DNA of 64,000 nucleotides, taken from positions 171,050-235,049 of the forward strand of contig NZ_CM001974.1 of NCBI RefSeq assembly GCF_000406105.1, read 5' to 3'. The translations under genes and the position numbers were made by a program. The notes under the pieces are model-generated. The model was not told the DNA's origin. It made no database searches and saw only the letters and a program-made list of their open reading frames with translations. The stretch comes from Dickeya chrysanthemi NCPPB 402. Its GTDB lineage: Bacteria; Pseudomonadota; Gammaproteobacteria; Enterobacterales; Enterobacteriaceae. Position 1 is the first letter of the stretch, and each line of letters opens with the position of its first letter. Below, in pieces: positions 28,140 through 38,701 of the stretch.

Positions 28140-28160
28140 GGGGTAACCAATTGTTACCCC
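28140..28160. repeat. GGGGTAAC palindrome, copy 2
   Basis: Identical 21-bp near-palindrome to the copy at 25984, lying between the gppA stop (28170) and the second peh gene. The matching sequence continues into the TTCTTGC segment next to the gppA stop. It probably served as the gppA terminator and was copied when the peh gene was duplicated. Confidence 0.8.
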
Positions 28161-28169
28161 TTCTTGCCG

Positions 28170-29666
28170 TCAGATGGCGTGTTCTTCGATGGTGAGCTGC
28201 CAGTGAACATAGCTCTGCCACAGGCTTTCCTGCGATAGGGCTTCGGTTCTCAGCGGGTGTTGATCGAGCCAGCCAGCGGGTAGGATGACGCGCAGGCTTT
28301 CGCCTTCCACCCGTAGCCGAACGGCTGGCAGCGTGTCGTCGCGTCGGCGGCTGGCAAAGATAATCGCCAGTCGCAGCAGGCGGCATAACCGCTGTGCCAG
28401 ATTAACCGGCAGGGCGTTTTGTTGAGTTAGCGGAATAGGATCGATGGTATTGCTTTGGTTTTGCAGGAGCGTCGCCAGGAGTTTTTTCTGGGCGGGTGTA
28501 AAACCGGGTAGATCGCTGTTGCGAACCAGATAGGCGGCATGCAACGGCGCCTGACGAAAATCGACGCTCAGGCCGATTTCATGAATCAGACAGGCGCTAC
28601 TCAGTAATTCTCGACATCGTCCATCCAATTGCCAATCACGCGCAACCTGTTGCAGAAAATTGTCCGCCAGCTGCCTGACTCGTTGTGCCTGTTCGCCATC
28701 CAGCAGGTAACGGCGTTGCAAGTTTTGCAATGTACGGTGGCGAATATCCTGCGCAATCGGCAGGTGCAGCATACCGTAGACCAGACCCTCCCGCAGCGCG
28801 CCGCCTGCCAGTGTCATCGAATCGATGTCCAGTTCCTGAAAGATTGCCAGCAAGATCGACAAACCGCTGGGAAACACTAACGCTCGCTCCAGCGTCAGCC
28901 CTTCAATTTCCAGCTCTTCCAGTTTGCTGCACTGAATTGCGCGCTGTTTCAACTGGCGCAGTTTACCGAGGGTGATGTATTCGTCCATCCCCTGCGCCAC
29001 CATGATTTCCTGCAACGCCTGTACGGTACCGGATGCGCCGACGCAAATCTGCCAGCCCTGTCGGCGCAGGATATCTTTCACCGGTTGTAGCATTTCACGG
29101 GCGGCTTGTTCGGCCCGATCAAAATGCGCCACGGTCAGATCGCGATCGGTAAAGTAGCGTTCCAGCCAGGTGACGCACCCCATCGGCAGGCTGAATAGCT
29201 GGGTGTGGTGGGCGCCGGTGCCGGTCGCCAGCTCGGTGCTGCCGCCGCCGATATCCACCACCAGCCGCTGTTCCGGCCCGCCGGTGGTATGGGCAACGCC
29301 CTGATAGATTAGCCGTGCTTCTTCTTCGCCGCTGATAACCTGAATCGGCAGGCCCAGGATGTGCCGGGCTCGATCAAGGAATTCGTCGGCGTTGGTGGCC
29401 AGCCGCAACGTGGCCGTCGCCACTACCCGCACCTGTTGCGCCGGAATATCCTGCAACCGTTCGGAAAACAGCGCCAGGCATTGCCAGCCGCGCTGCATTG
29501 CCTCGGGTGAGAGACGATTATTGGCATCCAGCCCGGCGGCAAGCCGGACTTTGCGCTTGATGCGAGCCAGCGTCTGTACGCTGCCTGCCACCTCGCGCAC
29601 CACCAGCATATGAAAACTGTTGGACCCTAAATCAATCGCGGCGTAAAGAGAAGAAGCGCTCGGCAT
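28170..29666 (-). CDS. gppA: pppGpp 5'-phosphohydrolase / exopolyphosphatase
   Basis: A 498-residue Ppx/GppA-family phosphatase (ASKHA fold) that converts pppGpp to ppGpp in the stringent response and may also act on polyphosphate. Phosphate-binding loops are visible: [17 protein letters not shown] at the N-terminus and [14 protein letters not shown] near residue 145; the C-terminal half is an HD-like helical domain ([11 protein letters not shown]). The frame extends 26 codons upstream into rhlB, but [15 protein letters not shown] at 29666 gives the family length and starts 8 bp after the rhlB stop. Position next to rhlB identifies it as GppA rather than Ppx. Confidence 0.94.
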   Translation of the reverse strand: MPSASSLYAAIDLGSNSFHMLVVREVAGSVQTLARIKRKVRLAAGLDANNRLSPEAMQRGWQCLALFSERLQDIPAQQVRVVATATLRLATNADEFLDRARHILGLPIQVISGEEEARLIYQGVAHTTGGPEQRLVVDIGGGSTELATGTGAHHTQLFSLPMGCVTWLERYFTDRDLTVAHFDRAEQAAREMLQPVKDILRRQGWQICVGASGTVQALQEIMVAQGMDEYITLGKLRQLKQRAIQCSKLEELEIEGLTLERALVFPSGLSILLAIFQELDIDSMTLAGGALREGLVYGMLHLPIAQDIRHRTLQNLQRRYLLDGEQAQRVRQLADNFLQQVARDWQLDGRCRELLSSACLIHEIGLSVDFRQAPLHAAYLVRNSDLPGFTPAQKKLLATLLQNQSNTIDPIPLTQQNALPVNLAQRLCRLLRLAIIFASRRRDDTLPAVRLRVEGESLRVILPAGWLDQHPLRTEALSQESLWQSYVHWQLTIEEHAI

Positions 29667-29673
29667 CGGCAAC

Positions 29674-30960
29674 TCAACCCGGTCGTTTTCGATTGTTACG
29701 GGGCGCACCGCTGCGACGAGGCGCGCCGGGACGACGAGGACCACCGCTGGTACGCGGACGGCTCAAGCGTTTAGGCTCAGGCAATCCGGTCATCAGCGCT
29801 TCGCTGCTGTATTTGCTCACCGGGATATGATGGCCGATATAGTCTTCAATGGCGGGCAGATTCAGCGCGTATTCTTCACAGGCCAGGCTGATGGACACAC
29901 CGCTGGCACCCGCACGTCCGGTACGGCCGATGCGATGGACGTAATCTTCGCAATCGTCGGGCAGGTCGTAGTTGAATACATGGGTGACGGCCGGAATATG
30001 CAAGCCACGCGCCGCCACATCGGTAGCCACCAGAATATCCAGATTGCCCTGGGTGAATTCTTCCAGAATACGCAGCCGTTTTTTCTGCGCCACGTCGCCG
30101 GTCAGCAAGCCGACGCGGTGACCATCGGCGGCCAGATGGCCCCAGATATCTTCGCAACGGTGCTTGGTGTTGGCGAACACGATGCAGCGATCCGGCCACT
30201 CTTCCTCGATCAACGTTTGCAGCAGGCGCATCTTCTCTTCATTGGAAGGGTAGAATAGTTCTTCCTTGATGCGATGACCGGTTTTCTGCTCCGGTTCCAC
30301 TTCGACGTATTCGGCGTTGTTCATCTGCTCAAACGCCAGTTCCCGCACGCGGTAGGACAAGGTGGCGGAAAACAGCATGTTCAGGCGTTGATTGGCCGAC
30401 GGCATGCGGCGGAACAACCAGCGGATGTCCTTGATAAAGCCAAGATCGTACATGCGGTCGGCTTCATCCAGCACCACCACCTGAATGGCGCCCATATTAA
30501 CGTGGTTCTGCTTGGTGTAATCGATTAAACGACCGGTGGTGCCAATCAGAATATCGACGCCGTCTTCCAGCACTTTCAGCTGTTTGTCGTAGCCGTCGCC
30601 GCCGTAAGCCAGCCCCAACCGCAGGCCGGTCGCCTTTGCCAGCGCTTCGGCATCGGTATGGATCTGTACTGCCAGTTCACGTGTCGGCGCCATAATCAGG
30701 GCGCGGGGTTGATTGGCCTGGCGTTCGGTGGAATTGGGGTGAGTTAACAAATAATGAAATGTAGACGCCAGAAACGCCAGCGTCTTGCCTGTTCCTGTTT
30801 GCGCCTGGCCCGCTACGTCACGGCCTGACAGGGTCAGCGGCAACGCCAGCGCCTGAATGGGCGTGCAGTTATGAAAGCCTTTTTTTTCAAGAGCTTCAAT
30901 AACCTGCGGATGCAGTGCGAAGTCGGAAAACTTCTGTTCGGTTAAGTGTGTTTTGCTCAT
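29674..30960 (-). CDS. rhlB: ATP-dependent RNA helicase RhlB
   Basis: A 428-residue DEAD-box helicase; it unwinds structured RNA for RNase E in the degradosome. The Q motif lies near FHNCTPIQ, Walker A AQTGTGKT at residues 53-60, DEAD in [18 protein letters not shown] in MLFSATLS and the final [10 protein letters not shown]. The C-terminal tail is basic and rich in R, P and G ([20 protein letters not shown]), as in RhlB. It is divergent from trxA and upstream of gppA in one unit, the standard order. Confidence 0.97.
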   Translation of the reverse strand: MSKTHLTEQKFSDFALHPQVIEALEKKGFHNCTPIQALALPLTLSGRDVAGQAQTGTGKTLAFLASTFHYLLTHPNSTERQANQPRALIMAPTRELAVQIHTDAEALAKATGLRLGLAYGGDGYDKQLKVLEDGVDILIGTTGRLIDYTKQNHVNMGAIQVVVLDEADRMYDLGFIKDIRWLFRRMPSANQRLNMLFSATLSYRVRELAFEQMNNAEYVEVEPEQKTGHRIKEELFYPSNEEKMRLLQTLIEEEWPDRCIVFANTKHRCEDIWGHLAADGHRVGLLTGDVAQKKRLRILEEFTQGNLDILVATDVAARGLHIPAVTHVFNYDLPDDCEDYVHRIGRTGRAGASGVSISLACEEYALNLPAIEDYIGHHIPVSKYSSEALMTGLPEPKRLSRPRTSGGPRRPGAPRRSGAPRNNRKRPG

Positions 30961-31079
30961 AGCGTGGTAGAATATCAGTTAACTATTGCTTTACGAAAGC
31001 GTATCCAGTGAAATAAAGTCAACCTCATAGTTGGTTAATGCTACACCAACTGGGTAGAGACAATCCTGCGGAGTAAAAC

Positions 31080-31406
31080 ATGAGCGATAAAATTATTCAT
31101 CTGACAGACGACAGCTTCGAGACGGACGTATTGCGGTCTGAACATGCAACACTGGTTGATTTCTGGGCTGACTGGTGTGGTCCCTGTAAAATGATTGCTC
31201 CGATTCTGGATGAGATCGCCGATGAGTTCGATGGCAAACTGAAAATCGCCAAGCTCAACATCGATGACAACCCGGCTACCGCGCCGAAATACGGTATCCG
31301 TGGTATCCCGACGCTGTTGCTGTTCAAAAACGGCGAAGTCGCCGCAACAAAAGTCGGCGCGTTGTCCAAGGGCCAATTGAAAGAGTTTCTGAACGCTAAT
31401 CTGTAA
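31080..31406 (+). CDS. trxA: Thioredoxin 1
   Basis: A 108-residue cytoplasmic disulfide reductase with the WCGPC active site (C33 and C36 including Met). The sequence is close to E. coli Trx1 throughout ([13 protein letters not shown], then [20 protein letters not shown] and [15 protein letters not shown] with the cis-proline). A GGAGTAAAAC segment precedes the ATG. It lies between divergent rhlB and rho, as in other enterobacteria. Confidence 0.98.
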   Translation: MSDKIIHLTDDSFETDVLRSEHATLVDFWADWCGPCKMIAPILDEIADEFDGKLKIAKLNIDDNPATAPKYGIRGIPTLLLFKNGEVAATKVGALSKGQLKEFLNANL

Positions 31407-31826
31407 TCCGTCACCTACGCTTTCCTGGGCGGCAGGGGGGGATGAGATTTTCTCATTCTGACCGCTGGACGCCCACCGGGAAGCGTGCTAGATTCGTCAA
31501 TACTGCATATCGTACTTACCTTATAGTTTGAGCCCTTAGGCTTGAGCCTGAAGTTAGAATCTAAAGTTTTATCCCATATCAGATTCGGAAATCATTAATT
31601 TTCAATGCGTTAGTGCCCTTTCTGGCGATCTGATAGTTTTACATTAATTTAGTTTTACGGTGTCTTCGACCTTTTGTCATGTGTGTGCGTAGCATCAGTG
31701 CCATTGAGCCTGAGCAACACGCAACACAATGCCGACGATTGAAGGCTGTTAAGCGGCATGGATGTTCCTGCCATACCATTCACGTTAATAGTTCGAGATT
31801 TACCCCGAGTTTAAGAACCCACCATT
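31407..31826 (+). other. trxA-rho spacer: rho leader region
   Basis: A 420-bp leader without an intact conserved gene. In E. coli the long rho leader allows Rho to stop its own transcription early, and the same is likely here. A TTTGAGCCCTTAGGCTTGAGCC segment near 31526-31550 contains short repeats. A short candidate leader peptide is listed separately. No clear intrinsic terminator follows trxA. Confidence 0.5.
31442..31531 (+). CDS. Candidate rho leader peptide (RhoL-like)
   Basis: A 29-codon frame (MRFSHSDRWTPTGKRARFVN, then TAYRTYLIV) starting right after a run of AGGGGG. It occupies the place of rhoL between trxA and rho, and shares only the MR start, basic character and size with E. 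coli RhoL. The G-run is very close to the ATG for a ribosome binding site. It may be chance. Confidence 0.25.
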   Translation: MRFSHSDRWTPTGKRARFVNTAYRTYLIV

Positions 31827-33086
31827 ATGAATCTTACCGAATTAAAAAATACGCCAGTGTCTGAGTTAATTACTCTTGGCGAAAATATGGGGCTGGAGAA
31901 TCTGGCTCGCATGCGTAAACAGGATATTATTTTCGCTATCCTCAAGCAGCACGCGAAAAGTGGTGAAGACATCTTTGGCGATGGCGTACTGGAAATATTG
32001 CAGGATGGTTTTGGTTTCCTCCGCTCCGCAGACAGTTCCTACCTCGCCGGCCCTGATGATATCTACGTTTCCCCCAGCCAAATCCGACGCTTCAACCTCC
32101 GCACTGGCGACACCATTTCCGGTAAGATTCGTCCTCCGAAAGAAGGTGAACGCTATTTCGCGCTGTTGAAGGTTAACGAAGTTAACTATGACAAACCGGA
32201 AAATGCCCGCAGCAAAATCCTGTTTGAAAACCTGACGCCGCTGCACGCCAATTCGCGTCTGCGTATGGAGCGCGGCAACGGTTCTACCGAAGATCTGACC
32301 GCTCGCGTGCTGGATCTGGCCGCCCCGATCGGCCGTGGGCAGCGTGGCTTGATCGTCGCGCCGCCGAAAGCCGGTAAAACCATGCTGCTGCAAAACATCG
32401 CTCAGAGCATCGCTTACAATCATCCTGATTGTGTGCTGATGGTGCTGCTGATTGATGAGCGTCCTGAAGAAGTGACGGAAATGCAGCGTCTGGTGAAAGG
32501 GGAAGTGGTCGCGTCAACCTTCGACGAACCCGCCTCACGCCATGTTCAGGTTGCCGAAATGGTGATCGAGAAAGCCAAGCGCCTGGTTGAGCACAAAAAA
32601 GACGTGATTATTCTGTTGGACTCGATCACCCGTCTGGCCCGTGCTTACAACACCGTGGTGCCGGCATCCGGCAAAGTGCTGACCGGTGGTGTCGACGCCA
32701 ACGCCCTGCATCGTCCGAAGCGTTTCTTCGGTGCGGCCCGTAACGTTGAGGAAGGCGGCAGCCTGACCATCATCGCCACCGCGCTGATCGATACCGGCTC
32801 GAAGATGGACGAAGTGATTTACGAAGAGTTCAAGGGCACCGGTAACATGGAATTGCACCTGTCTCGTAAGATTGCTGAAAAACGCGTGTTCCCGGCCATC
32901 GACTACAACCGCTCCGGTACCCGTAAGGAAGAGCTGTTGACCACGTCCGAAGAGCTGCAGAAGATGTGGATTCTGCGCAAGATTATCCATCCGATGGGTG
33001 AAACCGATGCGATGGAGTTCCTGATCAACAAACTGGCGATGACCAAAACCAACGACGAATTCTTCGATATGATGAAACGTTCGTAA
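31827..33086 (+). CDS. rho: Transcription termination factor Rho
   Basis: A 419-residue hexameric RNA helicase that terminates transcription. The N-terminal Rho domain and cold-shock-like RNA-binding fold ([36 protein letters not shown]) are followed by Walker A APPKAGKT at residues 178-185, Walker [17 protein letters not shown] and the R-loop. Length equals the E. coli protein. Rho probably controls its own long leader. Confidence 0.98.
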   Translation: MNLTELKNTPVSELITLGENMGLENLARMRKQDIIFAILKQHAKSGEDIFGDGVLEILQDGFGFLRSADSSYLAGPDDIYVSPSQIRRFNLRTGDTISGKIRPPKEGERYFALLKVNEVNYDKPENARSKILFENLTPLHANSRLRMERGNGSTEDLTARVLDLAAPIGRGQRGLIVAPPKAGKTMLLQNIAQSIAYNHPDCVLMVLLIDERPEEVTEMQRLVKGEVVASTFDEPASRHVQVAEMVIEKAKRLVEHKKDVIILLDSITRLARAYNTVVPASGKVLTGGVDANALHRPKRFFGAARNVEEGGSLTIIATALIDTGSKMDEVIYEEFKGTGNMELHLSRKIAEKRVFPAIDYNRSGTRKEELLTTSEELQKMWILRKIIHPMGETDAMEFLINKLAMTKTNDEFFDMMKRS

Positions 33087-33123
33087 CCGGTTATGCCATA
33101 GATGCCATAAAAGAAAACGCCAC

Positions 33124-33150
33124 ACGCCACGATACCGTGGCGTTTTTTTT
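33124..33150 (+). terminator. Terminator of rho
   Basis: Stem ACGCCAC/GTGGCGT, 6-nt loop, then eight T residues, about 38 bp after the rho stop. Confidence 0.92.
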
Positions 33151-33324
33151 GTTTCTGTCCGGGCGGTTTTATCTGTGTTGGCGGACATGCAGTGTCTTTG
33201 AGCTCGCACCTCATCATGTTTTGTTACCCGAACGCGCAGGAACTTTCTGAAAAATTTGGTAAATTAGCGGCGGCTGGCATAATTCCCGGTAGTATCATCA
33301 GGCACTGATAAGCGTGAATAAATC

Positions 33325-34386
33325 ATGATGAATGCTCAATTAGTCGCCGTATTCCTGTGTTCTTTCTGCTCTCTGCTGCTGGCGCGCAACGTGGCGAGAA
33401 AAACCGGTCTGGTTGACAGACCAAACCACCGTAAACGCCACCATGGCGCCGTGCCGTTGGTTGGTGGAATCTCTGTTTACATCGGCGTTTGCCTGTTGCC
33501 GTTGCTTATTCCTGAACCGATTCCCCATTTCCTGATTTACCTGATGTGTTCAGGTCTGCTGGTGATGGTGGGTGTGCTTGATGATCGCTTTGATCTCAGC
33601 ATTGGCGTACGGCTTGCCGTACAGGCCGTCGTGGCCATATTGATGATGGCGCTGGCTGGCCTTATGTTACAGCACCTGGGGTCTATTTTGGGGCCGGCCT
33701 GGGATATCGCGCTGGGGCCGGTTCGTTATTTTATGACGCTGGTGGTGGTGTGGGCGGCTATCAATGCCTTTAACATGGTCGATGGTATCGATGGCTTGCT
33801 GGGCGGGGTGTCCGGTGTGTTGTTCGCAGGGCTCGGTTTGTTGTTTTATCACCACGGTAATCGTGTGCTGGCGTTATGGAGTTTCGCCATGCTTGCCGCC
33901 ACCTTGCCGTACATTCTGTTGAATCTTGAGTGTCTGGGGCGGCGTTATAAAGTGTTTATGGGGGACGCGGGCAGTACCATGATTGGCTTTACCGCTATCT
34001 GGTTGCTGTTGCAGGGTTCTCAGGGGCCGGTCAGCGTCATCCGGCCGGTTACCGCGTTGTGGGTTATCGCTATTCCGTTGATGGATATGGTAGCGATTGT
34101 CTATCGCCGGTTGCGTAAAGGCACGAGCCTGTTCTCGCCGGATCGCCAGCATATCCACCATTTGCTTATGCGGGCGGGGTTGACGCCCGGTCAGGCTTGT
34201 TTGTTGATTACGCTGGTTGCGGCGTTGCTGGCTGGCGTGGGCATCGTCGGCGAGATGTTGGCTGTGCCTGAGTCCGTGATGTTCGTGCTGTTTCTGTTGG
34301 TGTTCGGCGGTTATGGCTACTGTATTAAGCGGGCGTGGCGGGTGGCGCGTGTTGTCCGGCGCTGGCGAAGTCATCGTTATTGTTGA
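33325..34386 (+). CDS. wecA: UDP-GlcNAc:undecaprenyl-phosphate GlcNAc-1-phosphate transferase
   Basis: A 353-residue polytopic membrane enzyme with about 11 helices that starts lipid-linked synthesis of enterobacterial common antigen and often of O-antigen. Family motifs are present: GGISVYIG near the N-terminus, the Mg-binding GVLDDRFDLS, NAFNMVDGIDGL and the cytoplasmic HIHH histidines in SPDRQHIHHLLMRAG. A second Met follows directly and could be the true start. First gene of the ECA cluster, 240 bp after rho. Confidence 0.96.
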   Translation: MMNAQLVAVFLCSFCSLLLARNVARKTGLVDRPNHRKRHHGAVPLVGGISVYIGVCLLPLLIPEPIPHFLIYLMCSGLLVMVGVLDDRFDLSIGVRLAVQAVVAILMMALAGLMLQHLGSILGPAWDIALGPVRYFMTLVVVWAAINAFNMVDGIDGLLGGVSGVLFAGLGLLFYHHGNRVLALWSFAMLAATLPYILLNLECLGRRYKVFMGDAGSTMIGFTAIWLLLQGSQGPVSVIRPVTALWVIAIPLMDMVAIVYRRLRKGTSLFSPDRQHIHHLLMRAGLTPGQACLLITLVAALLAGVGIVGEMLAVPESVMFVLFLLVFGGYGYCIKRAWRVARVVRRWRSHRYC

Positions 34387-34407
34387 TGAATCAATGCGGG
34401 AAACGTA

Positions 34408-35433
34408 ATGAAACGGGAAATATCCCCTCAGGCGGTGTCGTTGGATAATGAACTGGACATTCGTCGGCTCTGCCGCGTGCTCTGGCAAGGCAAGCGCTGG
34501 ATTGTCGGCTCGGCGGCGTTGTTTATTCTGTCGGCGCTGGTGTATTCCTGGATGGTGTTGCCGGTGTGGCGCGCTACCGCAGTTACCGATAAACCGGCGG
34601 CGGCCATGTTGTCGACGTTTTTCGAGCAACAACAGTGGCTACGCTCGTTGGATACGTCGGCTACCGCCGTGTCGGATGGTAATGCCATCGTAGCGGATGC
34701 CTATACCGAATTCGCGATGCAGGCTGGCGCTTACGATACCCGTCGTGAGTTCTGGCTACAGTCGCCTTATTACCGCGAGCGTCAGCAAGGGGATGGCAAG
34801 GCGGATGCCGTTCTGCTGGATACGCTTATCAACGATATTCAGTTTGTGCCGCACGATGACGCCAAAAAAACCAACGATACCCTCAGGCTGGCGGCCGATA
34901 ACCCGCAAGACGCCAGCAACCTGTTGCGACAATATGTGCAGTTTGCCAACCAGCGTGCGGTTAATCATTTGAATCAAAATCTGGCTGGGCGTTGGGCGGC
35001 ACGCATTCGGTTTGAACATGCCTGGTTGCAGCGGGAAGAAGCGGTCGCGCGTGCGGCCTATGACCAGGATCTGCGCCGCGTGATGCAAGCACTCGCCATT
35101 GCCCGTCAGCAAGGCATTTCGCAGCCGAAGGATGAAGCGCCGCCAGACTCGGCGCTGTTTTTGCAGGGCGTGAGCGGGTTACAGGTGCGTCTGGATGTGC
35201 TGAAAGCGAACGGGCCGGTATTCGATGCCGATTACGCGCCGCGTCAGGCGGTGCTGGCGATGCTGGAAAGCGGCCCGGCGCTGGCTGAGCGGTATCAGAC
35301 CTACCGCTATCTGCATACGCCGGAAGAGCCGGTTCAGCGCGAGAGTCCGCGCCGTGGTTTTCTGCTGCTGATGTGGGGCAGTATCGGCCTGCTGGTCGGC
35401 GCCGGATTGGCGCTGGCGCGGCGTACCCGTTAA
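34408..35433 (+). CDS. wzzE: ECA polysaccharide chain-length modulator WzzE
   Basis: A 341-residue polysaccharide co-polymerase with two membrane segments (about residues 32-52 and 318-336) around a large periplasmic helical domain. It sets the chain length of ECA polymerised by WzyE. The LCRVLWQGKRWIVGSAALFI and C-terminal PRRGFLLLMWGSIGLLVGAG segments are typical Wzz membrane ends. It starts 22 bp after wecA and is followed by wecB. Confidence 0.94.
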   Translation: MKREISPQAVSLDNELDIRRLCRVLWQGKRWIVGSAALFILSALVYSWMVLPVWRATAVTDKPAAAMLSTFFEQQQWLRSLDTSATAVSDGNAIVADAYTEFAMQAGAYDTRREFWLQSPYYRERQQGDGKADAVLLDTLINDIQFVPHDDAKKTNDTLRLAADNPQDASNLLRQYVQFANQRAVNHLNQNLAGRWAARIRFEHAWLQREEAVARAAYDQDLRRVMQALAIARQQGISQPKDEAPPDSALFLQGVSGLQVRLDVLKANGPVFDADYAPRQAVLAMLESGPALAERYQTYRYLHTPEEPVQRESPRRGFLLLMWGSIGLLVGAGLALARRTR

Positions 35434-35513
35434 GTGAACAGGGTGTTGATGGCGATATGGGCCGGTCATCCCTTTTTTGCCGTGGCGGCAAACCGGAATA
35501 AAGAGAGTCATCA

Positions 35514-36644
35514 GTGAAAGTCTTGACGGTCTTCGGCACTCGCCCTGAAGCGATAAAAATGGCGCCGATAATACGGGCGATGTCGCAGGATACTTTCTTT
35601 GAATCCCGCGTCTGTGTGACGGCGCAACATCGTGACATGCTTGATCAGGTACTGCGTCTGTTTGAGATTACGCCGGATTACGACCTGAATATTATGCAGC
35701 CGGATCAGGGGCTGGTGGAGATTTCCTCTCGTATTCTCTCGGGTTTGGGGCCGGTATTAACCGCGTTCCAGCCTGACCTGATGCTGGTGCACGGTGATAC
35801 CACGACCACGCTGATGGCCAGCCTGGCGGCGTTTTACCACCATGTTCCGGTTGCTCATGTCGAGGCCGGGTTGCGTACCGGCATGCTGACGTCTCCGTGG
35901 CCGGAAGAGGCTAACCGGCTACTGACGGGCCGCCTGGCTGCCTATCACTTTGCACCGACGACCACTGCGCGACGCAATTTGCGGCGAGAGCAGGTGCCGT
36001 CTTCCCGTATCTGGGTAACGGGCAATACGGTCATTGACGCCTTGTTCTGGGTTCGGGATCGGATCACCGATGACAAGGCATTGCACGCTCAGTTGCAGGA
36101 AAGGTATCGCTTTCTGGACCCGGCGCGAAAAATGATGCTGGTCACCAGCCATCGGCGGGAAAGTTTCGGCGAAGGGATGGAGCGAATTTGTCACGCGCTG
36201 GCGGCGCTGGCCCATCATCATCCGGATATTCAGATTGTGTATCCGGTACACCGTAATCCCCATGTCAGGGAGCCGGTTCAGCGTATCCTCCACGGCATTG
36301 ATAACGTATTTCTGATAACGCCGCAGGACTATTTGCCGTTCGTCTATCTTATGCATCGTGCCTGGCTGATTCTGACGGACTCCGGAGGGATTCAGGAGGA
36401 AGCGCCTTCACTTGGAAAACCGGTGCTGGTGATGCGCGAGACAACCGAGAGGCCGGAGGCGCTGGCGGCCGGCACCGTGCGACTGGTGGGAACCGATACC
36501 GCCACGATTGTGCGTGAGGTGTCCCGGCTGTTGGCGGATGCCGCCCTGTATCAGGCGATGAGCTATGCCCACAACCCTTATGGCGATGGAGTGGCCAGCC
36601 AGCGAATTCTTTCCGTTTTGAAACAACACCGGGTGACTGCATGA
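35514..36644 (+). CDS. wecB: UDP-N-acetylglucosamine 2-epimerase
   Basis: A 376-residue epimerase that converts UDP-GlcNAc to UDP-ManNAc for ECA. The sequence opens with [20 protein letters not shown] and contains [24 protein letters not shown] and [20 protein letters not shown], all typical. The start codon is GTG, preceded by AAGAGAG, and this start aligns with E. coli WecB. The last four bases overlap the wecC start (ATGA), indicating coupled translation. Confidence 0.97.
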   Translation: MKVLTVFGTRPEAIKMAPIIRAMSQDTFFESRVCVTAQHRDMLDQVLRLFEITPDYDLNIMQPDQGLVEISSRILSGLGPVLTAFQPDLMLVHGDTTTTLMASLAAFYHHVPVAHVEAGLRTGMLTSPWPEEANRLLTGRLAAYHFAPTTTARRNLRREQVPSSRIWVTGNTVIDALFWVRDRITDDKALHAQLQERYRFLDPARKMMLVTSHRRESFGEGMERICHALAALAHHHPDIQIVYPVHRNPHVREPVQRILHGIDNVFLITPQDYLPFVYLMHRAWLILTDSGGIQEEAPSLGKPVLVMRETTERPEALAAGTVRLVGTDTATIVREVSRLLADAALYQAMSYAHNPYGDGVASQRILSVLKQHRVTA

Positions 36645-37903
36645 GTTTTAATCGTATCTGTGTGCTGGGGCTGGGATATATCGGCCTGCCGACTGCTGCG
36701 GTGTTGGCTGCACGGCAACAGGCTGTTTTTGGCGTGGATGTGAACCCGCACGTGGTGGAGACTATCAACCGGGGCCATACTCATATCGCAGAGCCGGGAT
36801 TAGCGCAGGCGGTGCAGCAGGCAGTGGCGCAAGGATATTTACAGGCCGGCAGTCATCCGGTATCGGCACAGGCCTTTCTCATCGCAGTGCCGACCCCGTT
36901 AACAGCGGGCCATCAGCCGGACGTCTCGTTTATTGACGCCGCCGCGTTGTCGCTGGCGCCGGTGTTGAAGCCGGGAGATGTGGTGATTCTGGAATCCACC
37001 TCGCCGGTCGGCACCACCGAGCGGATGGCTGCCAGGCTGGCGCAGGCGCGCCCGGACCTGAGCTTTCCCCAGCAGGCCGGCGTTGCGTCAGATATCCGCA
37101 TCGCTTATTGTCCGGAACGGGTGTTGCCCGGCCGCATCATGGCGGAGCTGCTTAGTCAGGATCGGGTGATTGGCGGAATGACGCCGCGTTGCGCAGCGCG
37201 GGCCAGCGAGTTGTATCGCCTTTTCCTTGACGGGGAATGTGTGATGACGGATGCGCGAACGGCAGAAATGTGCAAGCTGACGGAAAACAGCTTTCGGGAT
37301 GTGAATATTGCATTTGCCAATGAATTATCGCTGATTTGCGCCGAACAGCAGATCGATGTGTGGGCGTTGATTCAACTGGCTAACCGCCACCCGCGCGTCA
37401 ATATTTTGCAGCCGGGGCCGGGTGTGGGCGGTCACTGCATCGCGGTTGACCCCTGGTTTATCGTGGCGCAGCACCCGCAGCAGGCACGTCTTATTCGTAC
37501 CGCCCGCGAGGTGAATGACGCCAAACCGGGCTGGGTGGTGGATCAGGTGAAAATCAGGGTGGCGGACGCGCTGGCGCAGGAAGGGAAATCCGCTCGTGAG
37601 CTGCGCATTGCCTGTCTGGGGCTGACATTCAAGCCCGATGTGGAAGACCTGCGCGAGAGCCCGGCGCTGGCAATCGCGGAACAGGTTGCCGAATGGCATG
37701 TCGGCCCAACCTGGGTGGTTGAGCCTTATATCCGGCAGTTACCGCCGGGTTTGCAGGGAAAAGCGGAGTTGGTGAATAGCGATCGCGCGCTGAGTGAGGC
37801 GGATATGCTGGTGTTGCTGGTGGATCACCGGCAGTTCAGGGCGATTGCCCCTGAACAGGTAGCGCAACGTTGGGTGGTGGACACCAAAGGCGTCTGGCGG
37901 TGA
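36641..37903 (+). CDS. wecC: UDP-N-acetyl-D-mannosamine dehydrogenase
   Basis: A 420-residue NAD-dependent dehydrogenase that oxidises UDP-ManNAc to UDP-ManNAcA, the second ECA sugar. Rossmann motif [18 protein letters not shown] lies at residues 5-22, the GGHCIA segment holding the catalytic cysteine around residue 265, and [17 protein letters not shown] in the C-terminal domain. It overlaps wecB. In E. coli rffG and rffH follow; here only a 47-bp spacer separates it from wecD. Confidence 0.97.
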   Translation: MSFNRICVLGLGYIGLPTAAVLAARQQAVFGVDVNPHVVETINRGHTHIAEPGLAQAVQQAVAQGYLQAGSHPVSAQAFLIAVPTPLTAGHQPDVSFIDAAALSLAPVLKPGDVVILESTSPVGTTERMAARLAQARPDLSFPQQAGVASDIRIAYCPERVLPGRIMAELLSQDRVIGGMTPRCAARASELYRLFLDGECVMTDARTAEMCKLTENSFRDVNIAFANELSLICAEQQIDVWALIQLANRHPRVNILQPGPGVGGHCIAVDPWFIVAQHPQQARLIRTAREVNDAKPGWVVDQVKIRVADALAQEGKSARELRIACLGLTFKPDVEDLRESPALAIAEQVAEWHVGPTWVVEPYIRQLPPGLQGKAELVNSDRALSEADMLVLLVDHRQFRAIAPEQVAQRWVVDTKGVWR

Positions 37904-37950
37904 AGCGGCGTCGGTGACCTCTGTTGATTCTGCGTTAACCGGAGTGACCT

Positions 37951-38667
37951 ATGCCTGTTCGTGCTGAGATTTGTGCCGAAATTGAACCGCTGGTTTGGGA
38001 AAGTGAGTTTTTTCAGCGTATTAGCGGAAGACTGAGCTTCGCCGACGCCGCACCGCCGTTAACCTCCGCGGATCTGGATCGCTATGAGTTATGCCAGGCC
38101 AAACTGGCGGCAGGCGATTTGGCAACGGCCGATGCGTTGTCAGCGCTGGGATTCCGGTTAGCGGAAGGCGAAGTGGATTTCAGTATGCCGGTTGTACCCG
38201 CCGCCCGTGCCGTGTTTGCCGTCGGCGTGCGTGAGGCTGAAGTGGGCGATATCCCGGCGCTGCGGGCGGCGGCGGCGAAAAGTTTTGTGCTGAGCCGGTT
38301 CCGATCGCCGTGGTATCGACCGGATGATTGCGGGCGGTTTTACGCCCGTTGGGTGGAGAAGGCGGTCTATGGCACTTTTGATGACGCCTGTCTGGTGCTG
38401 GGGGGACAAGGCGGCCCGCTGCAAGGTTTTGTGACGCTACGCCAGACATCACCGAACGCGGCGCGCATCGGCGTGTTATCCGCCTGGCCGGGGATGACCG
38501 GCCAGGGGATTGGTCAGCGGTTGATGCAGGTGGCGCGGGTCTGGTGCCAGCAGCGCGGCATTCGCCGGTTGACGGTGGCGACCCAAACCAGCAATCTGGC
38601 GGCATTACGGCTCTATCTGCGCAGCGGTGCGCGGGTGGAGAGCACCGCTTACTGGTTTTATCGATAA
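37951..38667 (+). CDS. wecD: dTDP-4-amino-4,6-dideoxygalactose N-acetyltransferase
   Basis: A 238-residue GNAT-fold enzyme that acetylates dTDP-fucosamine to give dTDP-Fuc4NAc, the third ECA sugar. The C-terminal GNAT half contains the acetyl-CoA loop region GMTGQGIGQRLMQVARVW and RRLTVATQTSNLAALRLY. Placement between wecC and wecE is that of rffC/wecD. Confidence 0.93.
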   Translation: MPVRAEICAEIEPLVWESEFFQRISGRLSFADAAPPLTSADLDRYELCQAKLAAGDLATADALSALGFRLAEGEVDFSMPVVPAARAVFAVGVREAEVGDIPALRAAAAKSFVLSRFRSPWYRPDDCGRFYARWVEKAVYGTFDDACLVLGGQGGPLQGFVTLRQTSPNAARIGVLSAWPGMTGQGIGQRLMQVARVWCQQRGIRRLTVATQTSNLAALRLYLRSGARVESTAYWFYR

Positions 38668-38701
38668 AGGTTGTGCTGATGACGGCCCCGCGGGTGACGA
38701 G

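Noticed and set aside
31679..31864. 61-codon frame overlapping the rho start
   Set aside because: No ribosome binding site, overlaps rho and resembles nothing; the region is better explained as the rho leader.
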